Shown here: positions 1-11,314 of the stretch, piece by piece
How positions within the stretch are numbered: position 1 is the first letter of the stretch
Layout of the letters: every line of letters starts with the position of its first letter
Source: Conchocele bisecta
Taxonomy: Eukaryota; Mollusca; Bivalvia; Lucinida; Thyasiridae
Assembly (NCBI GenBank): GCA_029237695.1
Contig: JAQRGA010000173.1
Span: 55,715-119,714 of the forward strand
Direction: 5' to 3'
Length of the DNA: 64,000 nucleotides
The notes under the pieces: model-generated
The model's input: the letters and a program-made list of their open reading frames with translations, nothing else
Databases searched by the model: none
Told to the model about the DNA's origin: nothing
Translations under genes and position numbers: made by a program

Positions 1-183
1 AGATGTCAACATTTCTGACCATCTATTGGCAATTTAAAATCGCAATATAGCAGTTTGATTGGCTGAGCCTGAGCACAGCTCAGGCACAGCCAATCAAGCT
101 GCTTCATTGCAAGTGCAATATTCAAGCATTTTGAAAGAAAACAATCGACTACTATTGGCAAGATTAGGGCAGGCGGTGGTGTA
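1..183. repeat. Hairpin MITE, family A (cut by window edge)
   Basis: The centre is an inverted repeat: GATTGGCTGAGCCTGAG faces CTCAGGCACAGCCAATC. The right terminus reads TTGGCAAGATTAGGGCAGGC then GGTGGTGTA. Other copies start with the inverse, TACACYACCGCCTGCGC, so the terminal repeat is about 30 bp. Family A members in this window are about 180-350 bp and lack coding capacity, which fits a non-autonomous DNA transposon. The left end is outside the window. Confidence 0.75.
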
Positions 184-819
184 ATAGCGAATTAGAAATG
201 TACACGTCTATATGAGATGACACGAACATGAAACTATTTCTGAATTGCACTACACATGAAATCGCCATCTCATGTTTTCATTTCATTTCACATGGTTAGT
301 TCGACATCCGCCTCAGTATCCGACATTCCTTCTTAGTCTTCGTGCGCACAAGCATGTGTCTCTTAAGCAAGACTCGAACACGTGTTCTCTCAATGTATGA
401 AATGAGATACTGCAATCGTGCGCTATTAGGCTTATTTTAAAATTGCGCTCCTGAACTCATGTAATGAGTATCTTTTCATTGCATAAAATAGATTCTTTTG
501 CCGTGTAATAACATTTGTTTTATGCACAGTTTCAATTATCAATTTACGGGTGGATCAATCAGCGAGTATTGTGTCAAAGCGTTAGCGATTTCTGATATCT
601 CTGACGCATTGACAAAATACGAGCTGACTGCTCAGCGAAAATTCCTGCTCAGCGCTGTCTGATCTGAGGTTGCACTGGTGTAAAACTCAATAAGCCGGTT
701 GTCCCATGTACACGTCACACTTGTGAATGTCGTGCACTAAGATGATGTTACTAAAGAGCATCATCTATTTCAAACGGAACACAATCACCACCGGAGACAT
801 GTGTAGTAATTATGTATCA
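184..819. other. Unassigned AT-rich sequence
   Basis: No gene, tandem repeat or palindrome recognised. All reading frames are broken by frequent stops. Confidence 0.5.
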
Positions 820-1010
820 GTTAGATCACGGTTCGTCCGCATGTACGAGGAGATAATCAGCGAGCCTTAGCGAGCGGATTATCGCTCGTACATGCGGACA
901 AACGTGAACTAACGAATTTATCACATCCTCATGTACATACCTTGCACGCGAGCTGTGTTAATACAGAAAAAACACCCGGAAATGTGCCAACGATGCGATA
1001 ATGTAGTAAA
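820..1010. repeat. Hairpin repeat, family O
   Basis: A hairpin at 820-913 (GTTAGATCACGGTTCGTCCG against CGGACAAACGTGAACTAAC) is followed by a unique-looking tail. The tail, with TTATCACATCCTCATG and ACACCCGGAAATGTG, recurs at 31986-32085. Fragments of the hairpin are at 1585-1627 and 18569-18655. Confidence 0.6.
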
Positions 1011-1312
1011 ACATATCTAAAGCGGAATTTCCGATAACAGCTTGTTTAATTTGGATGGACTCCCGTAGTCCCATGTACTTTATACGTGTATCTGATGATA
1101 CTATCAAATTGTAATTTCAAAACATACAAATAATTCTTGCAAGACGCATATATGAGTCAAGCAATGTGATCTATATTTAGGAAGATGTGCTAGTTTTCAT
1201 TAAACATATTTTCTTAAACAACCGCGTTTCTTACCCCATATCATTCACATATACTGGGTGTGAACAAATTTAAATAATTTTCGTTATTTTTCTTATTCAA
1301 TCTTCTCTGAAT
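1011..1312. other. Unassigned AT-rich sequence
   Basis: Nothing recognised. Confidence 0.4.
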
Positions 1313-1385
1313 TATATGTTGTTGCCACTCATTGGAAACCGTCTCGACGAGTGACGGTTCAATGAGTTGGCAACAACATATACTT
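1313..1385. repeat. Hairpin, family B
   Basis: The arms TATATGTTGTTGCCACTCA and TGAGTTGGCAACAACATATA pair around a CCGTCTC core. The same core recurs at 15220, 23243, 47470 and 53478. The neighbouring sequence resembles AAATAAGAAA on one side in most copies. Confidence 0.7.
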
Positions 1386-1819
1386 CTGTGCATAATTAAG
1401 AGAATAATTTTTAATTTGTTTCAGTTCGAGTAATTGTGCAACTTCAGTATGTACTGGTTTACTTATTGCTACTGGAATACCCAGGTAGTATTAGTTACTT
1501 CAAACCGTAATAAAACTTCAATCAGCTGTGAAATTACCACACTTTCGTCATTATTACGTCGTTAAACATAACAGGCATAGCTTAAAGTTCGCGGATTATC
1601 TCCTCGCGGACAAACGTGATCTAACTTATACATACGAGACGAGCCATGTGATTTTACAGAAATTCCATGGAGAGTAAAATGATGTTTTCCGCTGGTAGAA
1701 CAATGGCGAACAATGTAGGCCCTGATCCAACTGCGCGGATGCGTGGACTAATTATCTGTAACCGCGAACGATATTGCAAAACATAATAAATTAGCAGGTA
1801 GTGTTCATATATTTGAATC
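1386..1819. other. Mostly unassigned; family O fragment
   Basis: A half hairpin of family O lies at about 1585-1627 (GGATTATCTCCTCGCGGAC). The rest shows nothing recognisable. Confidence 0.4.
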
Positions 1820-1922
1820 ACAGTGGAACTTCTCTAAACCGGACACCCTGCGTCACACTTTGAACTGGCATTATTTGCGGGTTTTTCATTTTCTAAACCG
1901 GTTTAGCGAGGTTCCACCGTAG
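1820..1922. repeat. pogo-like MITE, family C (diverged)
   Basis: It begins ACAGTGGAACTTCTCTAAAC and ends GGTTTAGCGAGGTTCCACCGTA. These are the inverted ends of family C, whose better copies carry flanking TA. A CAGTGGAACCTC-type end with TA target duplication is typical of pogo/Tigger derivatives. Confidence 0.65.
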
Positions 1923-1929
1923 CAACAAA

Positions 1930-2200
1930 TGCTAAATCACAGTCTCCCATATGTATTCTCTGTGACAAAACATGGCTTACTGACCAACAGTGTAGCCACA
2001 TATCAACTCACACATCCGTGAAGTCTGAGCATGGTATACAGTGTAAACAACATAGTCTAAGATGCATAATACTGTTTCGAAAATTGTAGAGCTCTGTGCG
2101 TGCGAGCGTACGTTTGTGCGAGCGTTCGTACGTACTTGCATATTTATATATTGACATTTTTCCATGAGTTGGAGTACAGGGTGTGCCGACTGCCGGATGT
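1930..2200. repeat. Decayed family H fragment with a CGTACG-rich tract
   Basis: The stretch near 1960-2020 (ACAAAACATGGCTTAC then CAGTGTAG) resembles the arm of family H. Around 2090-2145 is a run of GCGTACG/GAGCGT-like words. The two short overlapping minus-strand ORFs here are not convincing as genes. Confidence 0.35.
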
Positions 2201-2459
2201 CGCATTTAGTTCCTGAAAAATCAAATAGGCGAACAATAAAATACTTATAGTTCAGTCAAGTTAAAATGCAATGTCATATCCAAATATTGATTTTCCATTT
2301 CCAGTTAATCATTAAATCTGGTAATATGTAACTTATTGGGGTTAAACATTGCAATATATGAAATAAAGTGGAGGACAATGCTGACCAGTGATTGGCTTAG
2401 CATGTAGGGTGAACTGTAAATGTCACTACGTATATGCGCCTGTCACTATAATACAACAT

Positions 2460-2636
2460 GTACAGTCAAACCTGTGAATAAACACCGGCCATGGCAAGTG
2501 AGAAATCTGCCAATTGTTCACAGGTGGCCTTTATTCGCAGGGTCATTTATATAGTAAATTGTGCCACAAAAGTGTGGCCTTTACAGCCAAGTGATTGCTA
2601 TTCGGAGGTGGTCTTTAGCACAGATTCGACTGTACT
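2460..2636. repeat. pogo-like MITE, second type
   Basis: The element starts TACAGTCAAACCTGTGAATA and ends AGATTCGACTGTA, giving short inverted ends in TA context. Internally ACCGGCCATGGC and GTGGCCTTT words repeat. The 72-codon ORF across it is explained by the repeat. Confidence 0.55.
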
Positions 2637-2788
2637 TGTTTGCTTGCTTACTATACGCCAATTCATAGCAACGGATTTGTATATACACTTATTGTACAAT
2701 GAGGGATAGAGCAATTCATAGTACAATGGTGTCGTGACGGGATAAATGGTGTTTATACGTTTTAAAACCAGTATGTATGCAGATCTGA

Positions 2789-2976
2789 GGGTCGTTTCAC
2801 TAAACTTCGTACGATTAAAATGTTCGTAAGTGAATATTTAGGATCGTCTTGACATTTCAATTGATGAATTTACATTTATTGAGTACAAGCAAACAGTGTT
2901 AATGTGAAATTTCTAGACTATCATAAGTTTGCACTTACGAACATTTTACTCGTGCGAAGTTAAGTACAACGGCCCC
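2789..2976. repeat. Palindromic MITE, family D
   Basis: Family D starts GGGCCGTTTCACTAAACTTC, continues with TACGACTAAAATGTTCGTAA, and ends with the inverse. Full copies are about 240 bp and close to a perfect foldback. The middle is TTTATTGAGCATAGGCTGCA followed by its mirror. This copy lacks the central GCATATGC palindrome. Confidence 0.8.
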
Positions 2977-2989
2977 CTGCATTGTTCAC

Positions 2990-3200
2990 CATTCCACCAA
3001 TGAAACACGGCGTGCTCTAACAAATAATATAGCTCGCGATCACGATACAAGAGTGTACTATTTGCTCAGGATCTACACTGGTCACAAATCACATAAATCC
3101 CGTGCTTCCGATTACAACCAAAAATGCCGGATGTATCATTGATAATGGCAAGTACAAACTTACATCGTACATGTACATGCACACAGGGAAGGTGTATTCC
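2990..3200. repeat. Family H fragment and flanking sequence
   Basis: ATTCCACCAATGAAACACGG and GATCTACACTGGTCACAAAT match the interior and right arm of family H. Nothing else recognised. Confidence 0.45.
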
Positions 3201-3204
3201 TTAT

Positions 3205-3462
3205 TACATCCTCATCCGCCTGGGCTATCTTGCCGATCTTTTTACTTTCTTTATTTAGAAATAGCAACTTGATTGGCTGAGCCCGAGTTGTCTAACAATC
3301 AAGCACCGTTGACGGCTGAGACGTAGCTGTGCATCAATCAAGCAACTTGATTGACTGAGCCTGAGCTGTAGCAATCAAAGTGCTTGATTACGAGTTCGCA
3401 TTGCCCAGTAGGTGTTCAGAAACGTTGATACTATGGGCAAGATTAACGCATGCGAGTGTGTA
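3205..3462. repeat. Hairpin MITE, family A
   Basis: Ends are the family A termini (CCGCCTGGGCTATCTTGCC and GGGCAAGATTAACGCATGC). The interior carries GATTGGCTGAGCCCGAG and its inverse, plus a second partial copy of that palindrome. Confidence 0.7.
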
Positions 3463-3706
3463 CTACATTACGTTTATCATATATTTTAACTAACGCACTG
3501 TGGAACTGTGCATTGGGCTCAGGACCTACACGTGGTGTTGTAAATGCAATGAGACAACTTTTACCACCACGCCACTCCACGACACCGTTATGTATATGTG
3601 CAAACAGACATGTCGCGCCACGTATAAACACTTAAGGAACAATTCGTGCAATATGAGAACACCTGGCTAAATTAATTCAGGACCAGTCCATGTGCTGGCT
3701 TTTCTT
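3463..3706. other. Unassigned
   Basis: Two short opposing ORFs overlap here. Neither has features of a protein. Confidence 0.4.
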
Positions 3707-4015
3707 TACAGTGGAACCTCTCTAAACCGGACACCCTGGGAGGTCCCCAGGGTGTCCGGTTTAGAGAGGTTCCATTGTAAATCTCACAGTTTGTCTATAC
3801 AGTGGAACCTCTCTAAATCGGAACCTTGGGAGGTCCCCAAGGTGTCCGGTTTAGAGATGTTCCACTGTAAATCTGACATTTTACCACTCTGATACGTAGT
3901 TGGTGCTTTGCAATCATGACTATACATTATCATCTGAGATAAATAACAAAGAAACCCATATAACATAAGATCACAGACATTATCTTGGTGTTCGGTTTAG
4001 TGGGGTTCCACTGTA
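3707..4015. repeat. pogo-like MITE, family C (two hairpins)
   Basis: TACAGTGGAACCTCTCTAAA starts a near-perfect hairpin at 3707-3779. A second hairpin follows at 3800-3871. The spacer (CTTTGCAATCATGA, TAACATAAGATCACAGA) is found in other copies, and the right end is GGTTCCACTGTA at 4015. Short ORFs on both strands are by-products of the palindromes. Confidence 0.85.
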
Positions 4016-4114
4016 TACCCATGCAACTTGACCAGCACGGTAGATGGTGGTGTACCAACAGTCCTTTTCACAAAACTTCATACGGTGAAACAGTTGTTAA
4101 ACAGCTATATACAT

Positions 4115-4355
4115 GGGGGCCGTTTCACTAAACTTCGTACGACTAATATGTTCGTAAGTGCAAAACTATGATAGTCTGTAAATTGCACATTAACTATGGT
4201 TTCTTGTGTACATTTATTGGATTTACGTTTATTGAGCATAGGCTGCATATGCAGCCTATGCTCAATAAATGAAAATCCATCAATTGAAATTTCCAGAATA
4301 TCCTAAATTTGCACTTACGAACATTTTAGTCATACGAAGTTTAGTGAAACGGCCG
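4115..4355. repeat. Palindromic MITE, family D (full length)
   Basis: Starts GGGGGCCGTTTCACTAAAC and ends TTTAGTGAAACGGCC. The centre is AGGCTGCATATGCAGCCT at about 4240-4260. Confidence 0.9.
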
Positions 4356-5048
4356 CCAGATCATCGTTTGATTCAAAGATAATTGCTTCATAAATGTGAT
4401 GGAATATATGTATAACATATATGTGAACACTGCCTCGTTACTATATCCTATACGGCACATGGAGTGGCAAAGTCGGCCATCTGTGTGTGTTCCAGCCATC
4501 AGCCAGTTTCACCTGTTCTGCCGTTTGACAAGGAACTCAAAATGTGAAGTAGAACATATGATATATTGTAGCTAATCACATGTAGAAAAGCCAGGAGAAC
4601 GGACTCCGATCAATTATATTACACCAAACTGTAATATATGTCAGTTTTCTGGACATGACTGTGCCTGTGTTTGTAACAACACGAAGCACCATTATAAATA
4701 GCTTCATCAGATTGGAAAGTTTACACGTTGACATTTATTTTGAGATTGATGGGACAAATGCTCAGATATTTCATATTTTGTATAGTTTGCTGGCATAATA
4801 TTTATAGCTTACCGTGGTCATATCTGTCTATTATGTATTACATCAAGTTTTATTCGGTTTACTGTCATATTATTTGCTGTATGTGTCAACGCACGAAGTG
4901 GTGAAACTGTACGATGGCTTGTACATACAAAGATGGCGGAGATGGCAAATCAATGCTCCATATAGTTTACAGTAACAAGACAATATTCACATATGTTATA
5001 TTCATATATCGAATCGCTCTTATGAAGCAATTATCATTGAAGTCAAGT
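4356..5048. other. Unassigned AT-rich sequence
   Basis: No gene or repeat recognised. All frames are short. Confidence 0.45.
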
Positions 5049-5345
5049 TTATCCTGTCAACAAAGTGTGTATGTGCCGTGAAACACGGAGCCGTGAAACA
5101 TGTTTGATATCCTGTCAATACGACCCAATCACTGCGTATGAATATGTGCGGTGGCTAGGGTTATATTTTTGCAGTTTACAGCCATTTGTCGGTGTTAACG
5201 GGATAAATAGAATAGTATGGTTAGTGGTGTAATGGGGATATCTGGCGCACGGAAACGGGATGTTTCGGCAGAGGCACGCCCATCCCATTCGTATGTTTTC
5301 CCTGTCGGCAGATTGCCTAGATTTTTCCCATTACACTACCCCCTA
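5049..5345. repeat. MITE, family G
   Basis: It starts TTATCCTGTCAACAAAGTG and contains GTTAACGGGATAAATAGAAT. That is followed by an imperfect foldback (GATATCTGGCGCACGGAAAC with GGGATG, then CATCCCA). Better copies at 12001, 33990 and 60311 end TGTTGACGGGATAA. Confidence 0.7.
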
Positions 5346-5385
5346 CCTACTTGTTTCTTATTTTATTATGTTATTTTAATTCTAA

Positions 5386-6052
5386 GCATTGCCGGTGTAC
5401 ATGTGCCCTGGATATCATTAACCTAACACTAACCTACTATTTTCTATATATGGGCTATATATACCTAATCCTTAAGCAGGTGTTAAATGTGCTGGGATAT
5501 CATTACACTACACTAACCTACTATCTCTATTTATGGGGCTATTATGATTACTAATTACTTAAGCAGGGGTATCTATGTGATGGATATCATACACTACCAC
5601 TAACCTACTATTCTCTATATATGGGGCTTATATTACCTAATACATTAGCAGGTTTGTACAATTGTGCTGGATTATCATACACTTACACTAACCTACGTAT
5701 TCTCATTTATATATGGTTAGGCTATATGTTTACCTTAATCTTATGCAGGTGTTACAATGTGCTGGATATCATTTTACACTACACTAACATACCTATTCTC
5801 TATATATGGGGCTATATATTACCTAATACATTAAGCAGGTGTTACAATGTGCTGGATATCATTAACTACACTACCTACTGATTCTATATATATGGGGCTA
5901 TATTGTTACAATACATTAAGCAGGTGTACAATGTGTGGATATCATACACTACACCTAACCTACTATTCTCTATTATATGGGGCTATATATTACCTAATTA
6001 CATTAAGCGGTGGTACTTTACAATGTGCTGGATATCATACACTACACTAACG
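5386..6052. repeat. Decayed tandem array, about 90-bp unit
   Basis: Seven or so units repeat CTAACCTACTATTCTCTATA, TGGGGCTATATATTACC, ACATTAAGCAGGTG and TGTGCTGGATATCATACAC. Neighbouring units differ mostly by one- and two-base insertions and deletions. The series of short ORFs here is an artefact of the array. Confidence 0.85.
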
Positions 6053-6274
6053 CATACATAATCTTGCCGATATTTGCAATTTCTTTATTTCAAAATATGA
6101 ATTTATGACCAGTGTTACTCTCTGTAACAAAACGTGGCTTATAGCGTTTCCGATCAGTGTAGTCCCAGATCAGACTGTGTGTGTTACACAATCTGACCAC
6201 ATGTTGAAGTAACGGACCGAGGTCTATAAATACATTAAATATGCCTAAAAGCATCAATAAATGAAGAATTTTTT
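6053..6274. repeat. Family A/H fragments
   Basis: ATAATCTTGCCGATATTTGC resembles a family A terminus. AACAAAACGTGGCTTATAGC followed by CAGTGTAGTCCCAGATCAGA resembles a family H arm. Confidence 0.4.
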
Positions 6275-6826
6275 TTGTTTTTTTTACCCCATCCATCTAA
6301 TCTTATGGGGATGGTGTCTAACTTTTTAATAGGCCGAGCCCATACGGGCTCGAGACAACGGACTCTCACGAATCGTCAACCGAGTTATATCATTGTCGCC
6401 TATTGCAGAAGTTGTGACAATGTTAGTATTCCGCAACGATATATTCCCCATTGCGCTATGTCAACGCGTTTTCGAGCTATCGATTGTTTTGTTGTAAAAA
6501 AAGTATCATCATTGCTAGGTCGGGAAAGAACGGACACATTTCCGAGGCCGATATTGCTATATAAAGAAGTAAACATCGGGTTCAAAATACACTTTTACGT
6601 CGTCCCGGCCCGTAAAGAAACATTTTGCATAGAGAAAACATTGTTTCCAATCGAACATTTGATCAAACCTACATTTATACCCTTCCTGTGCGTCACGACA
6701 GACAATTTAATCACACAGACATTTCTATCATTTCTCGGGAAGCCATTTTGTATAAATATCGTGGGACAGGTTTATTCGCCGGAACTCGTGCACTTAATAT
6801 GTGGTAAAAAAAAACGGAACTTTTAG
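6275..6826 (+). other. Open reading frame of 183 codons, unidentified
   Basis: I do not recognise a family. The frame is the longest in the window apart from the receptor exon. The protein would be rich in I, F, T, C and basic residues, with no obvious signal peptide, zinc-finger spacing or transmembrane topology. The start is arbitrary: the first ATG lies in a T-rich run. There is no clear splice acceptor at the left, and the frame ends in an A-rich stretch (AAAAAAAACGGAAC). It is more CpG-containing than its surroundings. It could be an unrecognised exon, a degenerate mobile-element ORF, or chance. Confidence 0.15.
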
Positions 6827-7563
6827 AAACGGTTATAATTCATATTTTATAATACCTATGTTGATGGTAAAAGTATCAAGTTAAAGGTATGTCTCTCTAC
6901 TCCGATTTCAAGTTTTGTCAAAATATATTTTTTTCTAATAAACATGTTTTGGCAGCATATGAGAATTGTCCGTGGGGTCAAATTTTATTTTTGACCGAAT
7001 ATGGTCATGTTATATGTCAAATCGAAGGTATCAACGAGGCGATCACTCTGGTGCATTTTTTTTTGTCGAAATCGGATGGCTATGTCATCCAAGATGGCCG
7101 CCGAAAGGTCAAAAGGTCGTTCTTTTATTAGAGATTTGACCACGCTACACAGTAAAACTGTGCATAATAACATTTACACTTCGCACACTAACATATGTAA
7201 AAACATGCAGGGCGTTGACGTTCATACTTCGCTATATTGTTATTGAGAGATAATTCTACAATATGACACAAAATATTACCATAAATTTACATAATAACGT
7301 GTGTGCAGAAAGTAAACAAATAACGCTTCAAACGCACGTTTGGTAATACTGCTCCGTCATAACTCTTATGTAATGCAGTATAATGAAATGCAATTAGAGT
7401 TATGTACTCATGACTGGCTATATGTATACTTATATATATGGCTGTGACTGGATAAATGGGGCTTGTGGTTAGTGAATGCGCGTATTATATCCGTGATTCA
7501 TATCGTCGTGTAATATCGTTTGTTTTATGTATTGTGTTTGACAAGACTTTGAATTAACATAAA
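6827..7563. other. Unassigned
   Basis: Overlapping ORFs of 60-80 codons on both strands near 6890-7246 have no recognisable features. At 7440-7470 a short family H-like piece (GGCTGTGACTGGATAAATGG) is seen. Confidence 0.4.
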
Positions 7564-7768
7564 TACACTACCGCCTGCGCCAATATTGCCAATAATTGTC
7601 AATTTCCTTACTTCAAAATACTTGAAATCCAGCAGGTTGATTGTCGGAGCCTGAGCTGTGCCACAGCTCAGGCTCAGAGAATCAAATTGCTTGATTGCGA
7701 GTTGACATGGTCAATAGATGTTCAGAAACGTTGATGATCTAGCCAAGATTAACGCAGACGGTAGTGTA
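7564..7768. repeat. Hairpin MITE, family A (complete)
   Basis: Starts TACACTACCGCCTGCGCCAA and ends GATTAACGCAGACGGTAGTG then TA. The centre is GAGCCTGAGCTGTG/CCACAGCTCAGGCTC. Confidence 0.85.
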
Positions 7769-8184
7769 GGTCGCCATCGACTTGGTTTTGAGGATGACAT
7801 ATTCAGCAGTTCAATATATCAGTTAGGGAAGTCATATACGTGTTATTACATTGGAATTATATCACTGAACTACAGGTTACTATAAACCAACTAAATGTCG
7901 CGACTACTAAATTTCGCGATTTTCGAACCTGGTCATATTCGCGACGATTATCGTTCGCGGTATGACGACGTGCGCTATTAACTTTCGCGACTCCAATTTT
8001 GGGTAAATGTCTATGTTTTTCATGGCCAATTTTTAACCCGGAAACTAACAAATGCTGAATCAATTTCGTCCTTTGATATATCGTCCGCAAACAAACTCCA
8101 AACAGTGGACGAGTTTGTCGGCGATCGAAACGGTTTACACTGTATTAAATTCAAATCGTCGTTGGATATGGTTTATTTTAAGTA
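7769..8184. other. Unassigned
   Basis: A 77-codon minus-strand ORF overlaps a CpG-containing tract (TTCGCGA words). No protein family recognised. Confidence 0.4.
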
Positions 8185-8783
8185 TAGAGGAAGCCCTATA
8201 AACCGAACACCCTGGGTATCCCATTGTGTCTTTTAATTTAAATATGTTTCTGTGTAGTTCATGTCATTGTCATGGACGCTTATAACAGAAAATTACAGAA
8301 ATTGGCCATTTTGTGCTGAATTGCAGTGGAATGTTCACGATTGCAAAACACGCAAATACGTATCGGAATGGCCATGTGGCTGATTCACAGTTGAACATCC
8401 ATAATCCGGACACCCTTGGGATCTCCCATGGTGTCCAGTTTAGAGAGGTTACACTGTATTGTCTGTTTGATATCATGTTGCATTAACGGAGATATACACG
8501 ATACTGTAACACGGTTTTGCGATGAACGATGCTTTATTAGTTCTCATCAATATACAACCTACGTACAGTGAAACCTCTCTAAACCCGACACCCTGGGAGG
8601 TCCCCAGGGTGTCCGGTTTAGAGATGTTCCACTGGGAACCAGGCATATGGCCATTATCATACGTATTTGTGTGCTTTGCAATCATGAACATACATATAAG
8701 ATCTGAGATAAATGGCCAAGAAAGCCATTAAAAATAAGAGCACATATGTTGTATTGATGTTCGGTTTAGAGAGGTTGCACTGT
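8185..8783. repeat. Family C cluster
   Basis: Several pieces of family C lie end to end: a fragment near 8185-8229, ends at 8325 and 8455, a clean hairpin at 8564-8634 (GACACCCTGGGAGGTCCCCA core) and a right end GGTTGCACTGTA at about 8783. The spacer CTTTGCAATCATGAACATAC is shared with the 3707 copy. Short ORFs on both strands are palindrome by-products. Confidence 0.8.
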
Positions 8784-9209
8784 ACATGTATGTGGGTGAG
8801 GTTTATGTCGAGTTATTTGATATAACAGCAACCATGTATAGTGATAACGTCAACATTATCATAATTGAAATAGCGAACATGATATACAGCGTATCAAGTA
8901 TATTCACATCTTAACATTTCACGTTGTTGGAAATAATGACTGTCGCCGTTAACTTTGATTATATCCAGTTAGATTTGGACAACCAAACAGCCAGCGAAAT
9001 GTATTGTTATCAATAAATGGTGCATTCATTATTGATTGCCAGTGAAGGTTCAGGTAATTGTGCGATTTGTTCAATTGGTGTATATCGTGTCTTATAATTC
9101 TTGGTGAGAATGACAATGTAGTTCATATTTGAGAAGTGGACTAGCTGTGTGCGCACATTGAGGAGACGTCAGTACACTCACCATCGATATCATACAACCG
9201 TAATTACCC
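8784..9209. other. Unassigned AT-rich sequence
   Basis: Nothing recognised. Confidence 0.4.
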
Positions 9210-9578
9210 TTATCCTCAAAACTGTGAAAGTTTTTTTTTTATTTGTGGACGATTTTCAAAAAATCTAACTTTTTGTTTTTCTTAATTACTTCATTTTCAA
9301 GCTATCTCGGCAGGTTTCGGAGTCAATTTAAAAAAAAAATCGTTTTTTGATCCTAAACATAAAACAAATTGGAAATTTACCCCCCATGTTAATTGCCATA
9401 GGAAAATAGTTTTTTTCAATATTTTTTTCAATATTTGATGGAATTTCATCAAACAGTATTGTTTGGGGAGGGTGACTTTTTTGTTATCGATGAAAAAGTA
9501 CTTACTTTTAAATATTTTTTAGATTTAATGTGTTTAATAGCCAAAAGTTCGTCGGCAGAAAAACGTGGAACAGACAGT
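9210..9578. repeat. Family K element, left end missing
   Basis: It shares AAGCTATCTCGGCAGGTTTC, GGAGTCAATTT and GATGAAAAAGTACTTACTTT with the complete copy at 53770-54280. It ends with AAACGTGGAACAGACAGTA. Confidence 0.75.
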
Positions 9579-9668
9579 AACGCAGCTCAACACGTTATTA
9601 TAACACAAAACAACGTGACATTAGTGGAATAAGTCACGCCGTGTAACCACTGAAAGCGGCATACATGT

Positions 9669-9812
9669 ACATGTACATACAGCATACAGCGCAGTAGCCG
9701 CAGTGAGACCAAACTGCACACGCTCACTGAGGCGATATGTACATGTACCTACAGCATGCAGCGCAGTAGCCGCAGTGAGACCAAACTGCACACGCTCACT
9801 GAGGGGATATGT
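9669..9812. repeat. Tandem duplication, 2 x 72 bp
   Basis: Two adjacent copies begin ACATGTACMTACAGCAT and share GCGCAGTAGCCGCAGTGAGA. They differ at only a few bases. Confidence 0.9.
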
Positions 9813-9969
9813 AACCTCACACGCTCGCTTTCCTCCATAAAACGGAAACGGAGATCGACGAACACGCTTTCGGTCGGGAGCCCTATAAGGACACACACGC
9901 CACTCCGGGCAGTTAGATCAAACCCGCCGGCTTGTTGTGGATACTATGACAAGTACGTATTCGTATTTT

Positions 9970-10149
9970 TGCTACATCAAATGAGCTTTCACAGTGAATT
10001 AATATTTATGCTACATCAAATGGCATTCACAGTGAATTCATCTTTCTGCTACATCAATTTGGCGTTCACAGTGAATTCATATTTCTGCTACATCAAATGG
10101 TCGTTCACAGTGTATGCATATTTGTGCTACATCAACAGTTCACAGTGTA
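9970..10149. repeat. Tandem array, about 42-bp unit, 4-5 copies
   Basis: The unit is GCTACATCAAATGG, then TTCACAGTGAATTCATATTT. The ORF of 164 codons over this stretch is produced by the array, since 42 is divisible by three. Confidence 0.85.
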
Positions 10150-10194
10150 AGAACACTACATGCAGTTTAATCATGTTGTTAATGTGTCAATGCA

Positions 10195-10541
10195 GTACCA
10201 CATACGCTCATACTGCCAATATTTGTCATTTCTTAATTCAAAATACTTGACAGTTTTGGTTGAAATCAAGCATATTGGTTGACTGAGCCTGAGCTGCGCT
10301 ACAGCTCAGCCTCGGACAATCACATTGCTTGATTGCTAGTTGGCATTGTCAATTTCATACATGTATTCAAAATTTGATCATACTTTGGCAATGACAATGA
10401 ATCAACTTGGTTGTCTGAGCCTGAGCTGTAGCACAGCTCAGGCTCAGTCAACCAATCTGCTTGATTGCAGCCAAAATATTCAAGCAATTTGAAATAAAGC
10501 AATTGAAACAGATTGGCAAGATTAGTGCGGGGGGCAATGTA
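10195..10541. repeat. Hairpin MITE, family A (double core)
   Basis: Two copies of the GAGCCTGAGCTGYGC palindrome lie inside one pair of ends (ACTGCCAATATTTG on the left, TTGGCAAGATTAGTGCGG on the right). This looks like one copy nested in or fused with another. Confidence 0.7.
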
Positions 10542-10860
10542 TCTAGTCAGATTTCTTTCGCAATTGTCCCGTTTTTATTTGCAGCTTATATGCAGATACA
10601 ACCAGCAGAATTAGTTTTCAGCGTGTGTAAAACAAATAGAGTCGCATAATGACATTTTGATTCAATATTGGTTTCTCAAAAGAAATTAATAATGTTTGGT
10701 CGCGTTTTGTTTTCACAAAGTGAAATGAACCTGAATTGACAGATATGACGTGAAACAAACCTCATGATGGTGTTTATTTCTAGACATAGTCAATTGATAA
10801 AACAAGGGCATCGTTATCACTAAGATAATCCCCTCACTGACAGCCTTGTATACAAAACCC

Positions 10861-10861
<1 letters not shown>
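10542..10861. other. Unassigned
   Basis: Nothing recognised. The end resembles TTATCACTAAGATAATCCCC, which is also seen (altered) near 12545. Confidence 0.35.

Positions 10862-10908
<47 letters not shown>
10862..10908. repeat. Homopolymer (C)47
   Basis: An uninterrupted run of 47 C. Its true length in the genome is uncertain, because such runs are hard to sequence and assemble. The 82-codon minus-strand ORF with a glycine run is produced by it. Confidence 0.95.
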
Positions 10909-10969
10909 TTATATTTTAATTTAAAAATGTTTGCTCCTTTACTTAAAAACAAGCTGAACATACATCCTC

Positions 10970-11135
10970 AGTGACCTTGACCTTGGGCTGTAGCACGTGG
11001 GTCATATTCAAAGCAAAGCGCCATTCCTATGCACACATTGTGGCCAAATATTATCAAAATCAGTGAAGTGGTTCATAAGTTTTTGAAAAATGAACGGTGT
11101 TGCTAACGCACGAACGCACGTACGTGCGTACAAAC
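10970..11135. repeat. Dispersed repeat, family M
   Basis: GTGACCTTGACCTTGGGC, AGTGAAGTGGTTCATAAGTT and TTGAAAAATGAACGG are followed by ACGCACGTACGTGCGTAC. The inverse arrangement is at 12313-12530 and a diverged copy at 37490-37790. Confidence 0.65.
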
Positions 11136-11255
11136 GTAGACTACGTACATGGACTAATACTACATGTAGACTACGTACATGGACTAATACTACATGTAGA
11201 CTACGTACATGGACTAATACTACATGTAGACTACGTACATGGACTAATACTAGTA
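11136..11255. repeat. Tandem array, 30-bp unit, 4 copies
   Basis: The unit is GTAGACTACGTACATGGACT followed by AATACTACAT. Copies are identical or nearly so. Because 30 is a multiple of three, long ORFs appear on both strands; they are not genes. Confidence 0.95.
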
Positions 11256-11314
11256 TATCACATCTTGCATATCGGCGAGAGCAATAATACAATACATTTA
11301 TAGTGATAATTACC

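Noticed and set aside
9756..10250. 164-codon plus-strand ORF
   Set aside because: It spans the 42-bp array (14-codon period) and a tandem duplication. No independent coding signal.
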